Source: Fusobacterium sp. IOR10 (lineage in GTDB: Bacteria; Fusobacteriota; Fusobacteriia; Fusobacteriales; Fusobacteriaceae). Taken from it: a DNA stretch of 64,000 bases. Shown piece by piece: positions 34,578 to 45,052 of this stretch. The stretch is taken from contig NZ_WJWY01000008.1 of NCBI RefSeq assembly GCF_010367435.1, forward strand, positions 21,354 through 85,353, given 5' to 3'. Within the stretch, counting starts at the first letter, position 1. The number at the start of each line of letters is the position of its first letter. A program made the position numbers and the translations under genes. The notes under the pieces are model-generated. The model was not told where the DNA came from. It saw only the letters and a program-made list of their open reading frames with translations, and ran no database searches.

Positions 34578-37013
34578 CTACATTTCAACTTTTCTAGGTT
34601 TTATATTCCAAATTTCATCTGCGTATTTCTTAATTGTGTTGTCTGAGGAAAATATACCTGAATTTCCAATATTTATCAAACACATTTTAACCCATTTATC
34701 CTGATCTTTATATAGTTCATTTATTCTTTCTTGAGCCTTTACATAGGAATCAAAATCTTTAAATACAAAGAACTCATCATTTGTATTGAATAAATTGTCA
34801 ACTATAATGTCAAATTCATGTTTGTCAGCATTATAATAACCATCTTTCATTTGATCTATTATTTTTTGCAATCTAGGATCATTATCAAATACTTCCTTAG
34901 CACTATATCCACCATTTTCATAGTAGTTCATTACTTCCTCTGCTGTAAGTCCAAATACAACAATATTATCCCTTCCAACAGCCTTATCTATTTCAACATT
35001 TGCCCCATCTAAAGTTGCTAGGGTAATTGCTCCATTCATCATAAACTTCATGTTTCCTGTTCCTGAAGCTTCCTTTGAAGCTGTTGAAATTTGTTCACTA
35101 ACATCCCCTGCAGGAATTATTTTTTCAGCTAGGGTAACACCATAGTTTGATAAAAATACTACTTTTATCTTTCCATTTATGCTCTTGTCATTATTTATTT
35201 TATCTGCAACTGTATTTATAAGTTTTATTATTTTCTTAGCTAAATAATAAGCTGGTGCTGCCTTTGCTCCAAAGAAGAAAGTTCTAGGAACAATATCCAT
35301 ATTTGGATTTTCCTTTAATTGGTTGTATAAATTCATTATATTAAATAAATTTAATAATTGACGTTTATAAGCATGTAGTCTTTTTACTTGAATATCATAA
35401 ATTGAGTTTGGATCAATTTCAATATCACAAGTTTCCTTAACAAATTTTGCTAGTTCAACTTTTTTATTGTATTTAATATCAGCAATTTTTTTTAGATATT
35501 TTTTATCATTTACATGGGGAAGTAATTTACACATTTTCATAGTATCAGTTACCCAAGATTTATCCCCAACAACTTCAACCATTAGATCAGCTAGTTCTGG
35601 ATTTGCTTGAATCAACCATCTTCTGTGAGTTATTCCATTTGTCTTATTGTTAAATCTTTCAGGGTACATTTCATAAAAATCCTTTAGCTCCCTGTGTTTT
35701 AATATTTCAGTATGTAACCAAGCAACTCCATTTATAGAGTGGGAACCTACTATGGCTAAATTAGCCATTTTTATTTTATTATCTTTGATAATTGCCATAT
35801 TTGCAATTTTATTCCAGTCTCCATAGTATTTTTTAGCCACTTCTAGGGAGAATCTTCTATTGATTTCTTCTATTATCATGTAAATTCTAGGAAGTAAATT
35901 TTTAAATATATCCACTGACCATTTTTCCAAAGCCTCTGCCATTATAGTGTGATTTGTGTAAGCTAGGGTTTTTGTTGTTATTCTCCAAGCTTCATCCCAG
36001 TCTAAATTATACTGATCTAATAATATTCTCATAAGCTCTGCAACTGCAACTGCTGGATGAGTATCATTAATATGAATTCCTATGTAATTGTGAAACTCAT
36101 TAATAGGTTCTCCTATTTTATCAAATCTTCTAACAATAGCTTGAATTCCAGCACTTACTAGAAAATACTCTTGTTTTAATCTAAGTCTTCTTCCAACTTC
36201 TCCAGAATCATCAGGATATAATACTTGGGAAATTTCTTCCACAGCATATTTTTTTTCCAAATGCTCTATATATTCTCCCCTTCTAAGAGTTGATAAATCT
36301 ATATCACCATCTACCATTTCAGCGTTCCAAAGTCTTAGGGTATTTACATTTCCTGTTCCATAACCTGAGACAGGTACATCATATGGTATTGCAAGTATTG
36401 TTTCTTCATTTTCATAAACTGGTTTAAGGGCATCTCCTTCCTTTACAAGGTATACATTCCCACCAAATTTAACTTCTATTTTTTTACTTGGTTTTCTTAT
36501 TTCCCAAACAAAATCCTTTTTCAACCAATCATCTAGTTTTTCAACTTGATAACCATTTTCTATTTTTTGTTTAAATAGTCCATGTTTAAAACGTATTCCA
36601 TTACCATGGGCTGGAAGGGAAAGGGAAGCCATGGAATCTATGAAACCTGCAGCTAGTCTTCCAAGTCCACCATTTCCAAGACCTGCATCTGCCTCTTGAC
36701 TTACAAGTTCTCTAAAATTTATTCCCATTTCTTCTAGGGCGTCTTCACATATGTCTCTTATTCCTAAATTTATTAAATTTGATTCTAATAATCTTCCTAT
36801 TAAAAATTCCATAGAAAAATAATATACTTGTTTTACCCTGTCCTCTCTATAGGCTTTATTTGTCTTATATAATCTTTCAGACAAATAGTCTTTAATTAGT
36901 TTCCCCAAAGCTAAATATTTATGTTCCAAAGAAGCTTCTTCCACATCTTCTGCAAATGTAAATTCAAGTCTCTTTTTATAATCTTCTTTTATTTTTTCCT
37001 TTGTTATATTCAA
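34578..37013 (-). CDS. glgP: Glycogen/starch phosphorylase
   Basis: An 811-residue GT35 phosphorylase that releases glucose-1-phosphate from glycogen. Marks include YYFSMEFLIGRLLESNL near the N-terminus, GNGGLGRLAAGFIDSMA, and the C-terminal TASKEASGTGNMKFMMNGA with the pyridoxal-phosphate Lys. No ATG is available at the start: the TTG at 37013 is preferred because AAGGAG lies nine bases before it, over TTG at 37022 or GTG at 37019. It follows glgA in the operon. Confidence 0.95.
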   Translation of the reverse strand: MNITKEKIKEDYKKRLEFTFAEDVEEASLEHKYLALGKLIKDYLSERLYKTNKAYREDRVKQVYYFSMEFLIGRLLESNLINLGIRDICEDALEEMGINFRELVSQEADAGLGNGGLGRLAAGFIDSMASLSLPAHGNGIRFKHGLFKQKIENGYQVEKLDDWLKKDFVWEIRKPSKKIEVKFGGNVYLVKEGDALKPVYENEETILAIPYDVPVSGYGTGNVNTLRLWNAEMVDGDIDLSTLRRGEYIEHLEKKYAVEEISQVLYPDDSGEVGRRLRLKQEYFLVSAGIQAIVRRFDKIGEPINEFHNYIGIHINDTHPAVAVAELMRILLDQYNLDWDEAWRITTKTLAYTNHTIMAEALEKWSVDIFKNLLPRIYMIIEEINRRFSLEVAKKYYGDWNKIANMAIIKDNKIKMANLAIVGSHSINGVAWLHTEILKHRELKDFYEMYPERFNNKTNGITHRRWLIQANPELADLMVEVVGDKSWVTDTMKMCKLLPHVNDKKYLKKIADIKYNKKVELAKFVKETCDIEIDPNSIYDIQVKRLHAYKRQLLNLFNIMNLYNQLKENPNMDIVPRTFFFGAKAAPAYYLAKKIIKLINTVADKINNDKSINGKIKVVFLSNYGVTLAEKIIPAGDVSEQISTASKEASGTGNMKFMMNGAITLATLDGANVEIDKAVGRDNIVVFGLTAEEVMNYYENGGYSAKEVFDNDPRLQKIIDQMKDGYYNADKHEFDIIVDNLFNTNDEFFVFKDFDSYVKAQERINELYKDQDKWVKMCLINIGNSGIFSSDNTIKKYADEIWNIKPRKVEM

Positions 37014-37048
37014 AATCACCAACTCCTTATGTGAACATTTACCTTAAA

Positions 37049-38485
37049 CTAATCTTCTTTTAATTTTTTGTAAATATCTCTATATTTTTTAGCTGATTCT
37101 TTCCAACTAATTTCTGACCTCATTGCATTTTTTTCAATTCCAAGCCATTCTTTTTTATTTTTAAATGTTTCCATAGCAAGTTTAATTACATGTAGCATGT
37201 CATGGGCATTGTAATTTGTAAATGAGAATCCATTTCCTGTTTTTTTCTTGTGATCATAGGCTTGTACAGTATCGCGTAATCCCCCAGTTTCCCTAACAAT
37301 TGGAACAGTTCCATATCTCAGAGCTATAAGTTGTCCAATTCCACAAGGCTCAAATTGTGAAGGCATTAAGAACATATCTGAACCAGCGTAAACTCTTCTT
37401 GCCACTGATTCATTAAATCCAATGTATGCTTTTACTTTATTTGGATATTTATTACCATAGTAATTAAATAAATCCTCATACATTTCATCTCCAGTTCCCA
37501 CAACAATAAGTTGTAAATCCAAAGAGATTATATCTTCTATTACACCTTTAACTAGGTCAAGTCCCTTTTGTCCAACTAATCTAGTTATCATTCCCATAAC
37601 AGGAATATCTTTATCAACTGGTAGACCCATTTCCTTTTGTAATGCCTCTTTGTTTATCACTTTATTTTTCATAGTTGTAATTCCATATTCCTTGAAAAGA
37701 TTTTTATCTTTTCTTGGATTATATTCACTGTAGTCTATTCCATTTACAATTCCATAAAGTTTATAGTCTATACCATTTAACAGTCCATCTAAATTTTCTC
37801 CAAAATATGGAGTTTTGATTTCCTCTGCATAGGTTTTACTAACTGTAGTAACAATGTCTGAATATATTAATCCACCCTTAATAAAGGATACTCCATCATA
37901 AAATTTCAATTTTTCCTCAGTGAAGTATGAATTATCAAGACCTAATAGCTCCCCTAAAATAGTTTTGGAAAAAATTCCTTGATATTTTAAATTATGTATT
38001 GTAAATAGAGTTCTTATTTTTTGATATCTAACATCATATCTATAAAAAGCATCTAATAAAACTGGAACCATACCTGAATGCCAGTCATTACAATGGATAA
38101 CATCAGGAATAAATCCATCCATATGTTTTATTGACTCTAGTACTCCCCTTGAGAAGAAAGAAAAAATTTCCCCATCGTCAAAATGTCCATAGGGCTCATT
38201 TCTTTTGAAATAATACTCATTATCCATAAAATAAAAATCTACCCCATCATATTTTAAATGGTATAGTCCACAATACTGATTTCTCCATCCAACTGGAACT
38301 GTAAACTCCCCTACCTTATCCATTTTCTCCGTATACTCAGAGGATATTTTCTTATACTTTGGTATAATTACCCTAATATCCACCTTGGATTTTTTTAAAG
38401 CCTTTGGCAACGAATGAGCTACATCTGCAAGCCCTCCAGTTTTTATAAATGGGGCTGCCTCAGAAGCTACAAATAATATTTTCAT
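37049..38485 (-). CDS. glgA: Glycogen synthase (ADP-glucose)
   Basis: A 478-residue GT5 glycosyltransferase that adds glucose from ADP-glucose to glycogen. The N-terminal KTGGLADVAHSLPKAL is the ADP-glucose motif (residues 16-31), and the C-terminal PSQFEPCGIGQLIALRYGT with the GGLRDTV motif is the second conserved site. GGGGG precedes the ATG. It sits after glgC and glgD, its substrate-making enzymes. Confidence 0.96.
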   Translation of the reverse strand: MKILFVASEAAPFIKTGGLADVAHSLPKALKKSKVDIRVIIPKYKKISSEYTEKMDKVGEFTVPVGWRNQYCGLYHLKYDGVDFYFMDNEYYFKRNEPYGHFDDGEIFSFFSRGVLESIKHMDGFIPDVIHCNDWHSGMVPVLLDAFYRYDVRYQKIRTLFTIHNLKYQGIFSKTILGELLGLDNSYFTEEKLKFYDGVSFIKGGLIYSDIVTTVSKTYAEEIKTPYFGENLDGLLNGIDYKLYGIVNGIDYSEYNPRKDKNLFKEYGITTMKNKVINKEALQKEMGLPVDKDIPVMGMITRLVGQKGLDLVKGVIEDIISLDLQLIVVGTGDEMYEDLFNYYGNKYPNKVKAYIGFNESVARRVYAGSDMFLMPSQFEPCGIGQLIALRYGTVPIVRETGGLRDTVQAYDHKKKTGNGFSFTNYNAHDMLHVIKLAMETFKNKKEWLGIEKNAMRSEISWKESAKKYRDIYKKLKED

Positions 38486-38515
38486 TTTTATTACCCCCTG
38501 TATAAAATTTAATGT

Positions 38516-39637
38516 TTATTTTTCATATCTAGTTAATTCCTTTTCTATTACCAAGGGATATAGTTCACTTCCCTTAAGTTCTGTTCCCTCTGACAAGGTA
38601 ACATTTTTATCTAAAATTACATTTTTTAGTTTAACACCACTTTTTATAGTGCAATTTTGTAATATTATACTGTTTTCAATATAAGCTCCCTCTTCTATAA
38701 CTACACTTCTTGAGATTATACTTTTTTTAACTTCACCTTTTATTTTACAACCATTTGCAATTAAAGCATTTGAAACCTTTGATGTTTCATAGTATTCTGT
38801 TGGGGAAGAATCCTTTGACTTACTATATACTGGATTTTCCTCATCGAAAAATAATTCCTTTGTTGTTTCAACTGACAACATATCCATGTTAGTTTTGAAA
38901 TATGAAAGTAAAGAGTTAACCACACCTAAATAACCAGTGTATTCATAACCTTTTATATTTAATTTTCCAATTTGTTCATATATTATAGAAGTTGAATTAC
39001 GAGAATAATTTATGTAAGAACATTTTTCAATTAGATCTAACAATAGTTCTTTACTTAAAATAAACATCTCCATTGAAATATTTGCTTTTTTATCCTTCCC
39101 TTGATTTCTATGAACTCCTTCTATAGTTCCATCTCCATTAAAGTCAAATACTCCTAGATCTAAATATTCACTGTCAGCTGTATTAACTTTCTTATAAACT
39201 GCTGTTATATCAGCCCCTGAACTTTCATGTTTGTCCATTGCTTTTTTTAAATCAAAGCTTGATATTAAGTGAGTTGAAGAAATTACTACATTTTCTTCCT
39301 TTGATTTAACTAAATACTCTATATTATCCTTTAACATTTTAATATCATAAGTTAAACGTTCCTTTGCAGTATCACTGAAAACAAATATTCCACCGTGCCT
39401 TCTATTTAAATCCCAAGCTCTACCAGTTCCAACATGGTCCCTTAAAGATCTTGAATCACTTTCTGCTAAAACTGCAATTGTAGTTATCCCTGCATTTACC
39501 ATATTAGATAAAACAAAGTCTATAACTCTATATTTTCCCCCTAGAGGAATTGCTCCTATTGATCTATGAGCAGCTAACCTTCTAAGATCATCTCTATTTT
39601 CTGTGGCACTGATTATACCTAAATATCTTTTTTCCAT
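38516..39637 (-). CDS. glgD: Glucose-1-phosphate adenylyltransferase regulatory subunit GlgD
   Basis: A 373-residue GlgC paralogue. It keeps the fold (IISATENRDDLRRLAAHRSIGAIPLGGKYRVIDF) and C-terminal hexapeptide repeats, but the N-terminal glycine-rich GGQGSRL loop of GlgC is absent (SATENRDDL in its place), as expected for the largely non-catalytic GlgD. In Firmicutes GlgC and GlgD form an active heterotetramer. It lies 22 bases after glgC. Confidence 0.93.
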   Translation of the reverse strand: MEKRYLGIISATENRDDLRRLAAHRSIGAIPLGGKYRVIDFVLSNMVNAGITTIAVLAESDSRSLRDHVGTGRAWDLNRRHGGIFVFSDTAKERLTYDIKMLKDNIEYLVKSKEENVVISSTHLISSFDLKKAMDKHESSGADITAVYKKVNTADSEYLDLGVFDFNGDGTIEGVHRNQGKDKKANISMEMFILSKELLLDLIEKCSYINYSRNSTSIIYEQIGKLNIKGYEYTGYLGVVNSLLSYFKTNMDMLSVETTKELFFDEENPVYSKSKDSSPTEYYETSKVSNALIANGCKIKGEVKKSIISRSVVIEEGAYIENSIILQNCTIKSGVKLKNVILDKNVTLSEGTELKGSELYPLVIEKELTRYEK

Positions 39638-39659
39638 AAGTTTATCTCCCTTCTAAAAT

Positions 39660-40799
39660 TTATTTGATAATATCCTCTTGAACTTTTCTATCCTCTTCTA
39701 TTAAAAGAATTTCAGATTTCCCATATACTCTTTTTCCATTTGCAACAGAGACATTATTTCCGAAAATAGCTCTCTCAACAACTGCCCCTGAACCAATTAC
39801 AGAATTACACATTATAACTGAGTCTTTAATGTGAGCTCCCTTTTCCACAATTACCCCTGAAAAAAGAACTGAATTTTCAACTGTTCCATCAATAACGCAT
39901 CCTTCAGTAATTAAAGAGTTTTTAATATTAGCAGTTTCTCCAATCACTTGACTTGGTTTATTTAAAGCTTTAGAGTATATTCTCCAATCATTATCAAATA
40001 TATCAAATTTCTTTCTAGGATTTAGTAGATCCATATTTGCTTCCCATAGACTTTCCAATGTTCCAACATCTTTCCAATAACCTTCAAATGGATAGACCAC
40101 TAATTTTTTACCCTCTCCAAGTAGTTTAGGAATTATATCCTTACCAAAATCATTTGTAGATTTTTCATTTTCTTCATCTTCAATTAAGGCTTTTTTTAAC
40201 TCTTTCCAGTTAAATATATATACACCCATTGAAGCTAAAGTACTCTTTGGATGTTCAGGTTTCTCTTCAAATTCATATACTTCATGATCCCCTTTAACAT
40301 TCATAATTCCAAATCTACTAGCTTCTTCTAGGGGAACATCTATTACAGCTATTGTAGCATCTGCATTTCTTTCCTTATGGTATTTTAGCATTTTGTTGTA
40401 ATCCATTTTGTAAATGTGATCCCCTGATAGTATTAATACATATTCTGGGTCATAATCACTGATAAAGTCAATGTTTTGATATATTGAGTTAGCTGTACCC
40501 TTATACCAAAATCCGCCATTTTCTTGCATAAAAGGGGGCAATAAATTAATTCCACCAAAGTTTCTATCTAAATCCCAAGTTCTTCCTATACCTATGTAAG
40601 TATTTAATATCCTAGGTTTATATTGAATTAAAACTCCAACTGCATCTATCCCTGAATTGGAACAATTACTTAAAGGAAAATCTATAATTCTATATTTTCC
40701 ACCAAAGGGAACTGCTGGTTTTGCATTATTTTTCGTAAGTAATTTTAGCCTGCTCCCTTGCCCCCCAGCTAGAATCATCGCTACCATCTCTTTTTTCAT
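39660..40799 (-). CDS. glgC: Glucose-1-phosphate adenylyltransferase
   Basis: A 379-residue enzyme making ADP-glucose from glucose-1-phosphate and ATP, the committed step to glycogen. [28 protein letters not shown] is the nucleotide-binding start; FGIMNV and [10 protein letters not shown] are the sugar-phosphate segments and a left-handed helix of hexapeptides ends the chain. Second gene of the glycogen operon, between glgB and glgD. Confidence 0.96.
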   Translation of the reverse strand: MKKEMVAMILAGGQGSRLKLLTKNNAKPAVPFGGKYRIIDFPLSNCSNSGIDAVGVLIQYKPRILNTYIGIGRTWDLDRNFGGINLLPPFMQENGGFWYKGTANSIYQNIDFISDYDPEYVLILSGDHIYKMDYNKMLKYHKERNADATIAVIDVPLEEASRFGIMNVKGDHEVYEFEEKPEHPKSTLASMGVYIFNWKELKKALIEDEENEKSTNDFGKDIIPKLLGEGKKLVVYPFEGYWKDVGTLESLWEANMDLLNPRKKFDIFDNDWRIYSKALNKPSQVIGETANIKNSLITEGCVIDGTVENSVLFSGVIVEKGAHIKDSVIMCNSVIGSGAVVERAIFGNNVSVANGKRVYGKSEILLIEEDRKVQEDIIK

Positions 40800-40826
40800 A
40801 ATCTAATCCTCCCTATTTTTTATATA

Positions 40827-42770
40827 TTAATATCCCCTATCCGCCCAAATTGGTTTTAAAACAATTGTTGATAAAGGAGGTATATCTATAATTACTGAAT
40901 AAGGCATGTTCAACACACCTTGGATTTTAGGCTCTATAATACCACTATTTAAAACATTTGATCCCCCATAAACATCCTTGTCACTATTGAAAATTTCTCT
41001 GTAGTCAGTTATTCTTGGTACTCCAACTACAAAACTTTCCCTTTTCACAGGGGTGAAATTACAAATAATCACTAAATAATCCTTTGGATCCTTACTTTTT
41101 CTAACATAGGACACTATACTTTCAGCTGAATTATCTGCATCTATCCATGTGAAGCCATCTTGGGAACAATCTAATTCCCAAAGGGATTTCTCCCTCTTAT
41201 ATAGATGATTTAAATCCCTAACATATTTTCTTATACTGTCATGAAGGGGATATTTTAGCATTTGCCACTCTAATCCTTCATAAAATCTCCACTCCATAAA
41301 TTGCCCTATTTCTCCACCCATAAATAATAATTTTTTACCTGGATGAGTATACATATAACCATAAAAAGCCCTTAAGGATGGGAATTTTTCTTCATAACTT
41401 CCGCTCATCTTATCTAAAAGGGATTTCTTTCCATGGACAACTTCGTCATGGGATATTGATAATATATAGTTTTCAGAAAAACTGTACATTAAAGAAAATG
41501 TAACCAAATTATGATTATATTTCCTTACTATTGGATCTAACTCCATGTATTTTAAAACGTCGTTCATCCAACCCATATTCCATTTATAGTTAAATCCAAG
41601 GCCACCAATATATGGAGGTCTAGTTACCAAAGGCCACGATGTGGCTTCTTCAGCAATCATTAATGGATTATTTACATATTTAAATATTACTTTATTTAAT
41701 TCCTTTAAAAATTCAATGGCTTCTAAATCCTCATCTCCACCATTTTTATTTTTAAGTCCAAAAATTTCTGGTTGACCATATTCTAAATAAATTATATTAG
41801 ATACAGCGTCAGCCCTTATCCCATCTATATGATAAACATCATATAAAAATACTGCATTGGATATTAAAAAATTTCTAACCTCTGGTTTTCCCAAATTAAA
41901 GTTAGCAGTACCCCAGCCTATATTTTCATGTCTTATTTTTTCATCATACTCGTATAAAGATTCCCCGTCAAATTGGTAAAGTCCATGGGCATCTTTGCAA
42001 AAATGTCCAGGTACCCAATCTAATATTACTCCTATTCCAGCCTTATGACATTCATTTATTAGAAATTTAAACTGTTCAGGTGTTCCATATCTACTTGTTA
42101 TTGAATAATAACCTATAGTTTGGTAACCCCAAGATGCATCTAGTGGATGCTCAGCTAGAGGCATAATCTCAATATGAGTATACCCCATTTCCCGTATATA
42201 TGGAACTAACTTCCTTGCAATTTCCTCATAATTATAGTATCCACCTTCTAAAGTCAATTCTTCAAAAGTTTTGTCAATGTCCCTTTTGTTAAAGGTTTTT
42301 ATTTCACTATCTGGTTTTTTCTTCCAAGATCCTAAATGAATCTCATAAATATTCATAGGACTTTCATAGGAATTCCAATGCTTTCTTTCCTCAAGCCACT
42401 TTTCATCTTCCCAATTGTATTCCTTAAAAACATCCATTACAACTGAAGCTGTGTGAGGTCTAAGCTCTGAGTAAAAAGCCATTGGATCTGATTTTAATAA
42501 TATTTTTTCATTTCTAGAAAGTATTTGAAATTTGTATATATCCCCTTCCTTTATTTTGGGAATAAATAGGGACCAGATGCCATTTTCACCATTGAAATTC
42601 ATCAAATGATCAGTGCCATTCCAATTGTTAAACTCTCCCACAACTCTTACTTCCTTTGCATGGGGAGCCCAAACATTAAAGGAAGCTCCGTCTATATTCC
42701 CTTGAGTTTTTAGATGACAACCTAAAAATTCATATATTTTTCCATTTATTCCTGAATTAAAATTTTTCAT
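40827..42770 (-). CDS. glgB: 1,4-alpha-glucan branching enzyme
   Basis: A 647-residue GH13 branching enzyme that makes alpha-1,6 branches in glycogen. An N-terminal CBM48 domain (ASFNVWAPHAKEVRVVGEFNNW) precedes the barrel; catalytic positions are the Asp in DGIRADAVSNI, the Glu in MIAEEATSWP and the Asp in SHDEVVHGKKSL. GGAGGTGTATATCCC lies before the ATG. First gene of the glg cluster and 35 bases after DUF523, so its transcript may start further upstream. Confidence 0.95.
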   Translation of the reverse strand: MKNFNSGINGKIYEFLGCHLKTQGNIDGASFNVWAPHAKEVRVVGEFNNWNGTDHLMNFNGENGIWSLFIPKIKEGDIYKFQILSRNEKILLKSDPMAFYSELRPHTASVVMDVFKEYNWEDEKWLEERKHWNSYESPMNIYEIHLGSWKKKPDSEIKTFNKRDIDKTFEELTLEGGYYNYEEIARKLVPYIREMGYTHIEIMPLAEHPLDASWGYQTIGYYSITSRYGTPEQFKFLINECHKAGIGVILDWVPGHFCKDAHGLYQFDGESLYEYDEKIRHENIGWGTANFNLGKPEVRNFLISNAVFLYDVYHIDGIRADAVSNIIYLEYGQPEIFGLKNKNGGDEDLEAIEFLKELNKVIFKYVNNPLMIAEEATSWPLVTRPPYIGGLGFNYKWNMGWMNDVLKYMELDPIVRKYNHNLVTFSLMYSFSENYILSISHDEVVHGKKSLLDKMSGSYEEKFPSLRAFYGYMYTHPGKKLLFMGGEIGQFMEWRFYEGLEWQMLKYPLHDSIRKYVRDLNHLYKREKSLWELDCSQDGFTWIDADNSAESIVSYVRKSKDPKDYLVIICNFTPVKRESFVVGVPRITDYREIFNSDKDVYGGSNVLNSGIIEPKIQGVLNMPYSVIIDIPPLSTIVLKPIWADRGY

Positions 42771-42805
42771 GGGATATACACCTCCAAATATTTTATGTAT
42801 AAATT

Positions 42806-43240
42806 TTAGTCCTTATTATATTCTTCATCAGATATTACTTCTATTCCATTTTCCAAAAGCATTCTAACAGTTATTCCATTTCCAGAAATAAGCTTTTTAG
42901 AAAAGCTTCCATCATATATTTTATTTAATCCACAAGATGGGCTTCTTCTTTGTAATATTGCTTTTTTAGCACCTACAAGTTTAGCTATTTCACAAGCTCT
43001 TTTTCCACCTTGTATATATTCCTTTGTAACATCTGTTCCTTCAGATGTTACAACTTTTAATTTACCATTTTCCTCTATAATCTCAGCAGGTTTTCTAGGG
43101 GTTTTAAGTCCTCCTAGTTGTTCTGGACAAATTGGAACTGCTAAGCCTTCATTTACTAGCTTTAATATATTTTCATTTAAATTATTTTTCCCATTGTATT
43201 TGCAGTTTATACCACATAGACAACTACTTACGATTATCAT
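42806..43240 (-). CDS. DUF523 family protein
   Basis: A 144-residue Cys-rich protein (SSCLCGINCKYNG at the N-terminus, LQRRSPSCGLNKIYDG near the middle) of the DUF523 family, whose role is unknown. The ATG at 43240 has GGGGAG just before it; the in-frame ATG at 43255 would overlap that site. It overlaps the end of the pseudouridine synthase gene by 17 bases. Confidence 0.85.
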   Translation of the reverse strand: MIIVSSCLCGINCKYNGKNNLNENILKLVNEGLAVPICPEQLGGLKTPRKPAEIIEENGKLKVVTSEGTDVTKEYIQGGKRACEIAKLVGAKKAILQRRSPSCGLNKIYDGSFSKKLISGNGITVRMLLENGIEVISDEEYNKD

Positions 43241-44153
43241 TTTTCTCCCCTGCATTATTTTTTTCTCTAATTATTTTATTTTCTTTAAACATACTTGCAA
43301 ATCTTGTTGGGATTTTAGTTGAAAGAGTTATTGTTTTTCCAGTTGTTGGATGGATGAATACTATAGTTCTTGCATGTAAACAAAGTCTTTTAAGTGGACT
43401 AGTTTTAGCTCCATATTTTTTATCCCCTGCAACACTATGTCCTATACTTTGCATATGAACACGAATTTGATTTTTTCTTCCTGTTTCTATATTTGCCTCA
43501 ACTAATGAATAACCTTTACTTCTACTTAAAACCTCATAGTGAGTTATTGCTTTTTTAGAACCTTCTATTGGTTTAATGTTTGAATAAGTTACCATTGCAG
43601 AATTTTCTTTTAAATAAGTGATCAATGTATCCTTATCCTTTTCAACTCTTCCCTCTACAACTGCAACATACTTTCTTTCCTTTACAGTTTCTGCCCATTT
43701 ACTTTGTAATTTTTGTTGAGTTTCTGGATTTTTAGCAAATATCATAATTCCAGATGTTCCCCTATCAAGTCTATGAACTATAAATACCTTATCATTTGGA
43801 TCCTTTGCCTTAACATATGTTCTTACTATATTATATGCTGTTTTTTCCTTTTCCTTGTCTGATGCCATTGAAAGTAATCCTTCTGCCTTTTCAATAGCTA
43901 TTATATCCTTATCTTCAAATACTACATTGATACCTCTTAAACTATTTTCTGTAATTCTTGATCTTGAGACCATTACATCGTCTCCAATTTGTAATTTATG
44001 ATTAAACTGAGATATTCTTGCATTATTTACTAAAATTTGACCATTTTTTAAAAGAGATTTTATATTGTTTTTATTTTTACCTTGAAGATTTTCTAATAAA
44101 AACTTCATTAGTTCATTTTCCTCTTTTACTTTAAACATTAAATTATTTTTCAT
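43224..44153 (-). CDS. RluA-family 23S rRNA/tRNA pseudouridine synthase
   Basis: A 309-residue pseudouridine synthase. An S4 RNA-binding domain (residues about 12-70, LLENLQGKNKNNIKSLLKNGQILVNN) is followed by the catalytic domain with VHRLDRGTSGIMIFAKN holding the nucleophilic Asp, and a C-terminal VEANIETGRKNQIRVHMQSIGH. The start at 44153 carries AGGAGG at ideal distance; the earlier ATG at 44195 does not. The target uridine (RluC/RluD-type) cannot be fixed. Confidence 0.9.
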   Translation of the reverse strand: MKNNLMFKVKEENELMKFLLENLQGKNKNNIKSLLKNGQILVNNARISQFNHKLQIGDDVMVSRSRITENSLRGINVVFEDKDIIAIEKAEGLLSMASDKEKEKTAYNIVRTYVKAKDPNDKVFIVHRLDRGTSGIMIFAKNPETQQKLQSKWAETVKERKYVAVVEGRVEKDKDTLITYLKENSAMVTYSNIKPIEGSKKAITHYEVLSRSKGYSLVEANIETGRKNQIRVHMQSIGHSVAGDKKYGAKTSPLKRLCLHARTIVFIHPTTGKTITLSTKIPTRFASMFKENKIIREKNNAGEKNDNRK

Positions 44154-44305
44154 TTTTCCTCCTAAATTTTTTAACTTAGATAAACTATCTAACATTTAAA
44201 TTATAACATATTATCACATTTATGGACTTTTTTTTATATTTATTTTTTGAATTTTTGAATTTTTTTTATTTCGATTTGTTTTTTATGTTTTTTTGGTGAT
44301 TTATT

Positions 44306-44356
44306 GAAAAAAACATCCTATTTTTGGACTGTTTTCCAAGGTTTTAGGATGTTTAT
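44306..44356 (-). terminator. Rho-independent terminator of the heme operon
   Basis: On the minus strand AAACATCCTA pairs with TAGGATGTTT, followed by a T-run; the loop is 24 bases. It lies 13 bases past the LytTR gene stop at 44369. The remainder of the 44154-44368 gap is AT-rich without a gene. Confidence 0.85.
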
Positions 44357-44368
44357 TTTTCAGCTATT

Positions 44369-45052
44369 TTATATTATTATTTTATTTCCCATTAAGCTTT
44401 TTTGTTCCTCTAATTTTTTTAATTTTATTTTACTAATGTATAAGCAAGAATAATCCTTAAATATTATCCTCTCTTCCCTGTAATCTAAAATTTTAATCTG
44501 TTCTAGATTTACTATTAGACCTCTTTCTATTTTGAAAAAATCCCTTATGTCCTTTAATTTTTTTTCAACTGATCCAAAGGTTCTTTTTAAAGAAAATACA
44601 TTTTTATCCTCCAAATGAAAATTTACTCTTCTTTCAATTCTTGAAAAATCAATATATTTTATTTCATTAAAATCTATTATTCCCTTTTGATAAGTATCAT
44701 TAATAAAAAACTGCCTACAATTTTTTCTCTTATTTAAAGATATTTTAATACTTTTTTCTATTTCAAAATAATCATCCTTTAAAATACAGTCATCAACTAT
44801 ATTAAGCAAAAATAGAGACCTCATCTCCTTAATATTATCCTTTTCTAGAAGAATAATTAATGAGACATTTAAATTATAATAAAATTTTAAATTTTCATAA
44901 AAATTACTATCCCTATCTAATTTTATTATTAATATTTTAAATTCCCTTCCCTCTTCCAAGGGATTTACAAAATCATATGATAATTTTTCCTTTAACCTAT
45001 TAATTAAATCATCTCCACCTATGACCCCAATACTTATAAGGGGATTACCCAT
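44369..45052 (-). CDS. LytTR-domain DNA-binding regulator with divergent receiver domain
   Basis: A 227-residue protein. Residues about 120-215 match a LytTR domain (IDFNEIKYIDFSRIERRVNFHLED, KKLKDIRDFFKIERGLIVNLEQIKILDY). The first 110 residues have the size and strand pattern of a receiver domain: GGDDL, IIKLDRD as a possible phospho-acceptor strand, and LKDDY near the usual Lys, but they are weakly conserved. It overlaps the flavodoxin gene by 8 bases and closes the heme operon, so it may regulate this locus or a downstream target. No sensor kinase is adjacent. Confidence 0.75.
   Translation of the reverse strand: MGNPLISIGVIGGDDLINRLKEKLSYDFVNPLEEGREFKILIIKLDRDSNFYENLKFYYNLNVSLIILLEKDNIKEMRSLFLLNIVDDCILKDDYFEIEKSIKISLNKRKNCRQFFINDTYQKGIIDFNEIKYIDFSRIERRVNFHLEDKNVFSLKRTFGSVEKKLKDIRDFFKIERGLIVNLEQIKILDYREERIIFKDYSCLYISKIKLKKLEEQKSLMGNKIII

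Noticed and set aside
44196..44368. Long T-rich stretch as a possible small RNA or origin
   Set aside because: It is a low-complexity AT gap plus the terminator of the heme operon, with no iterons or DnaA boxes visible.
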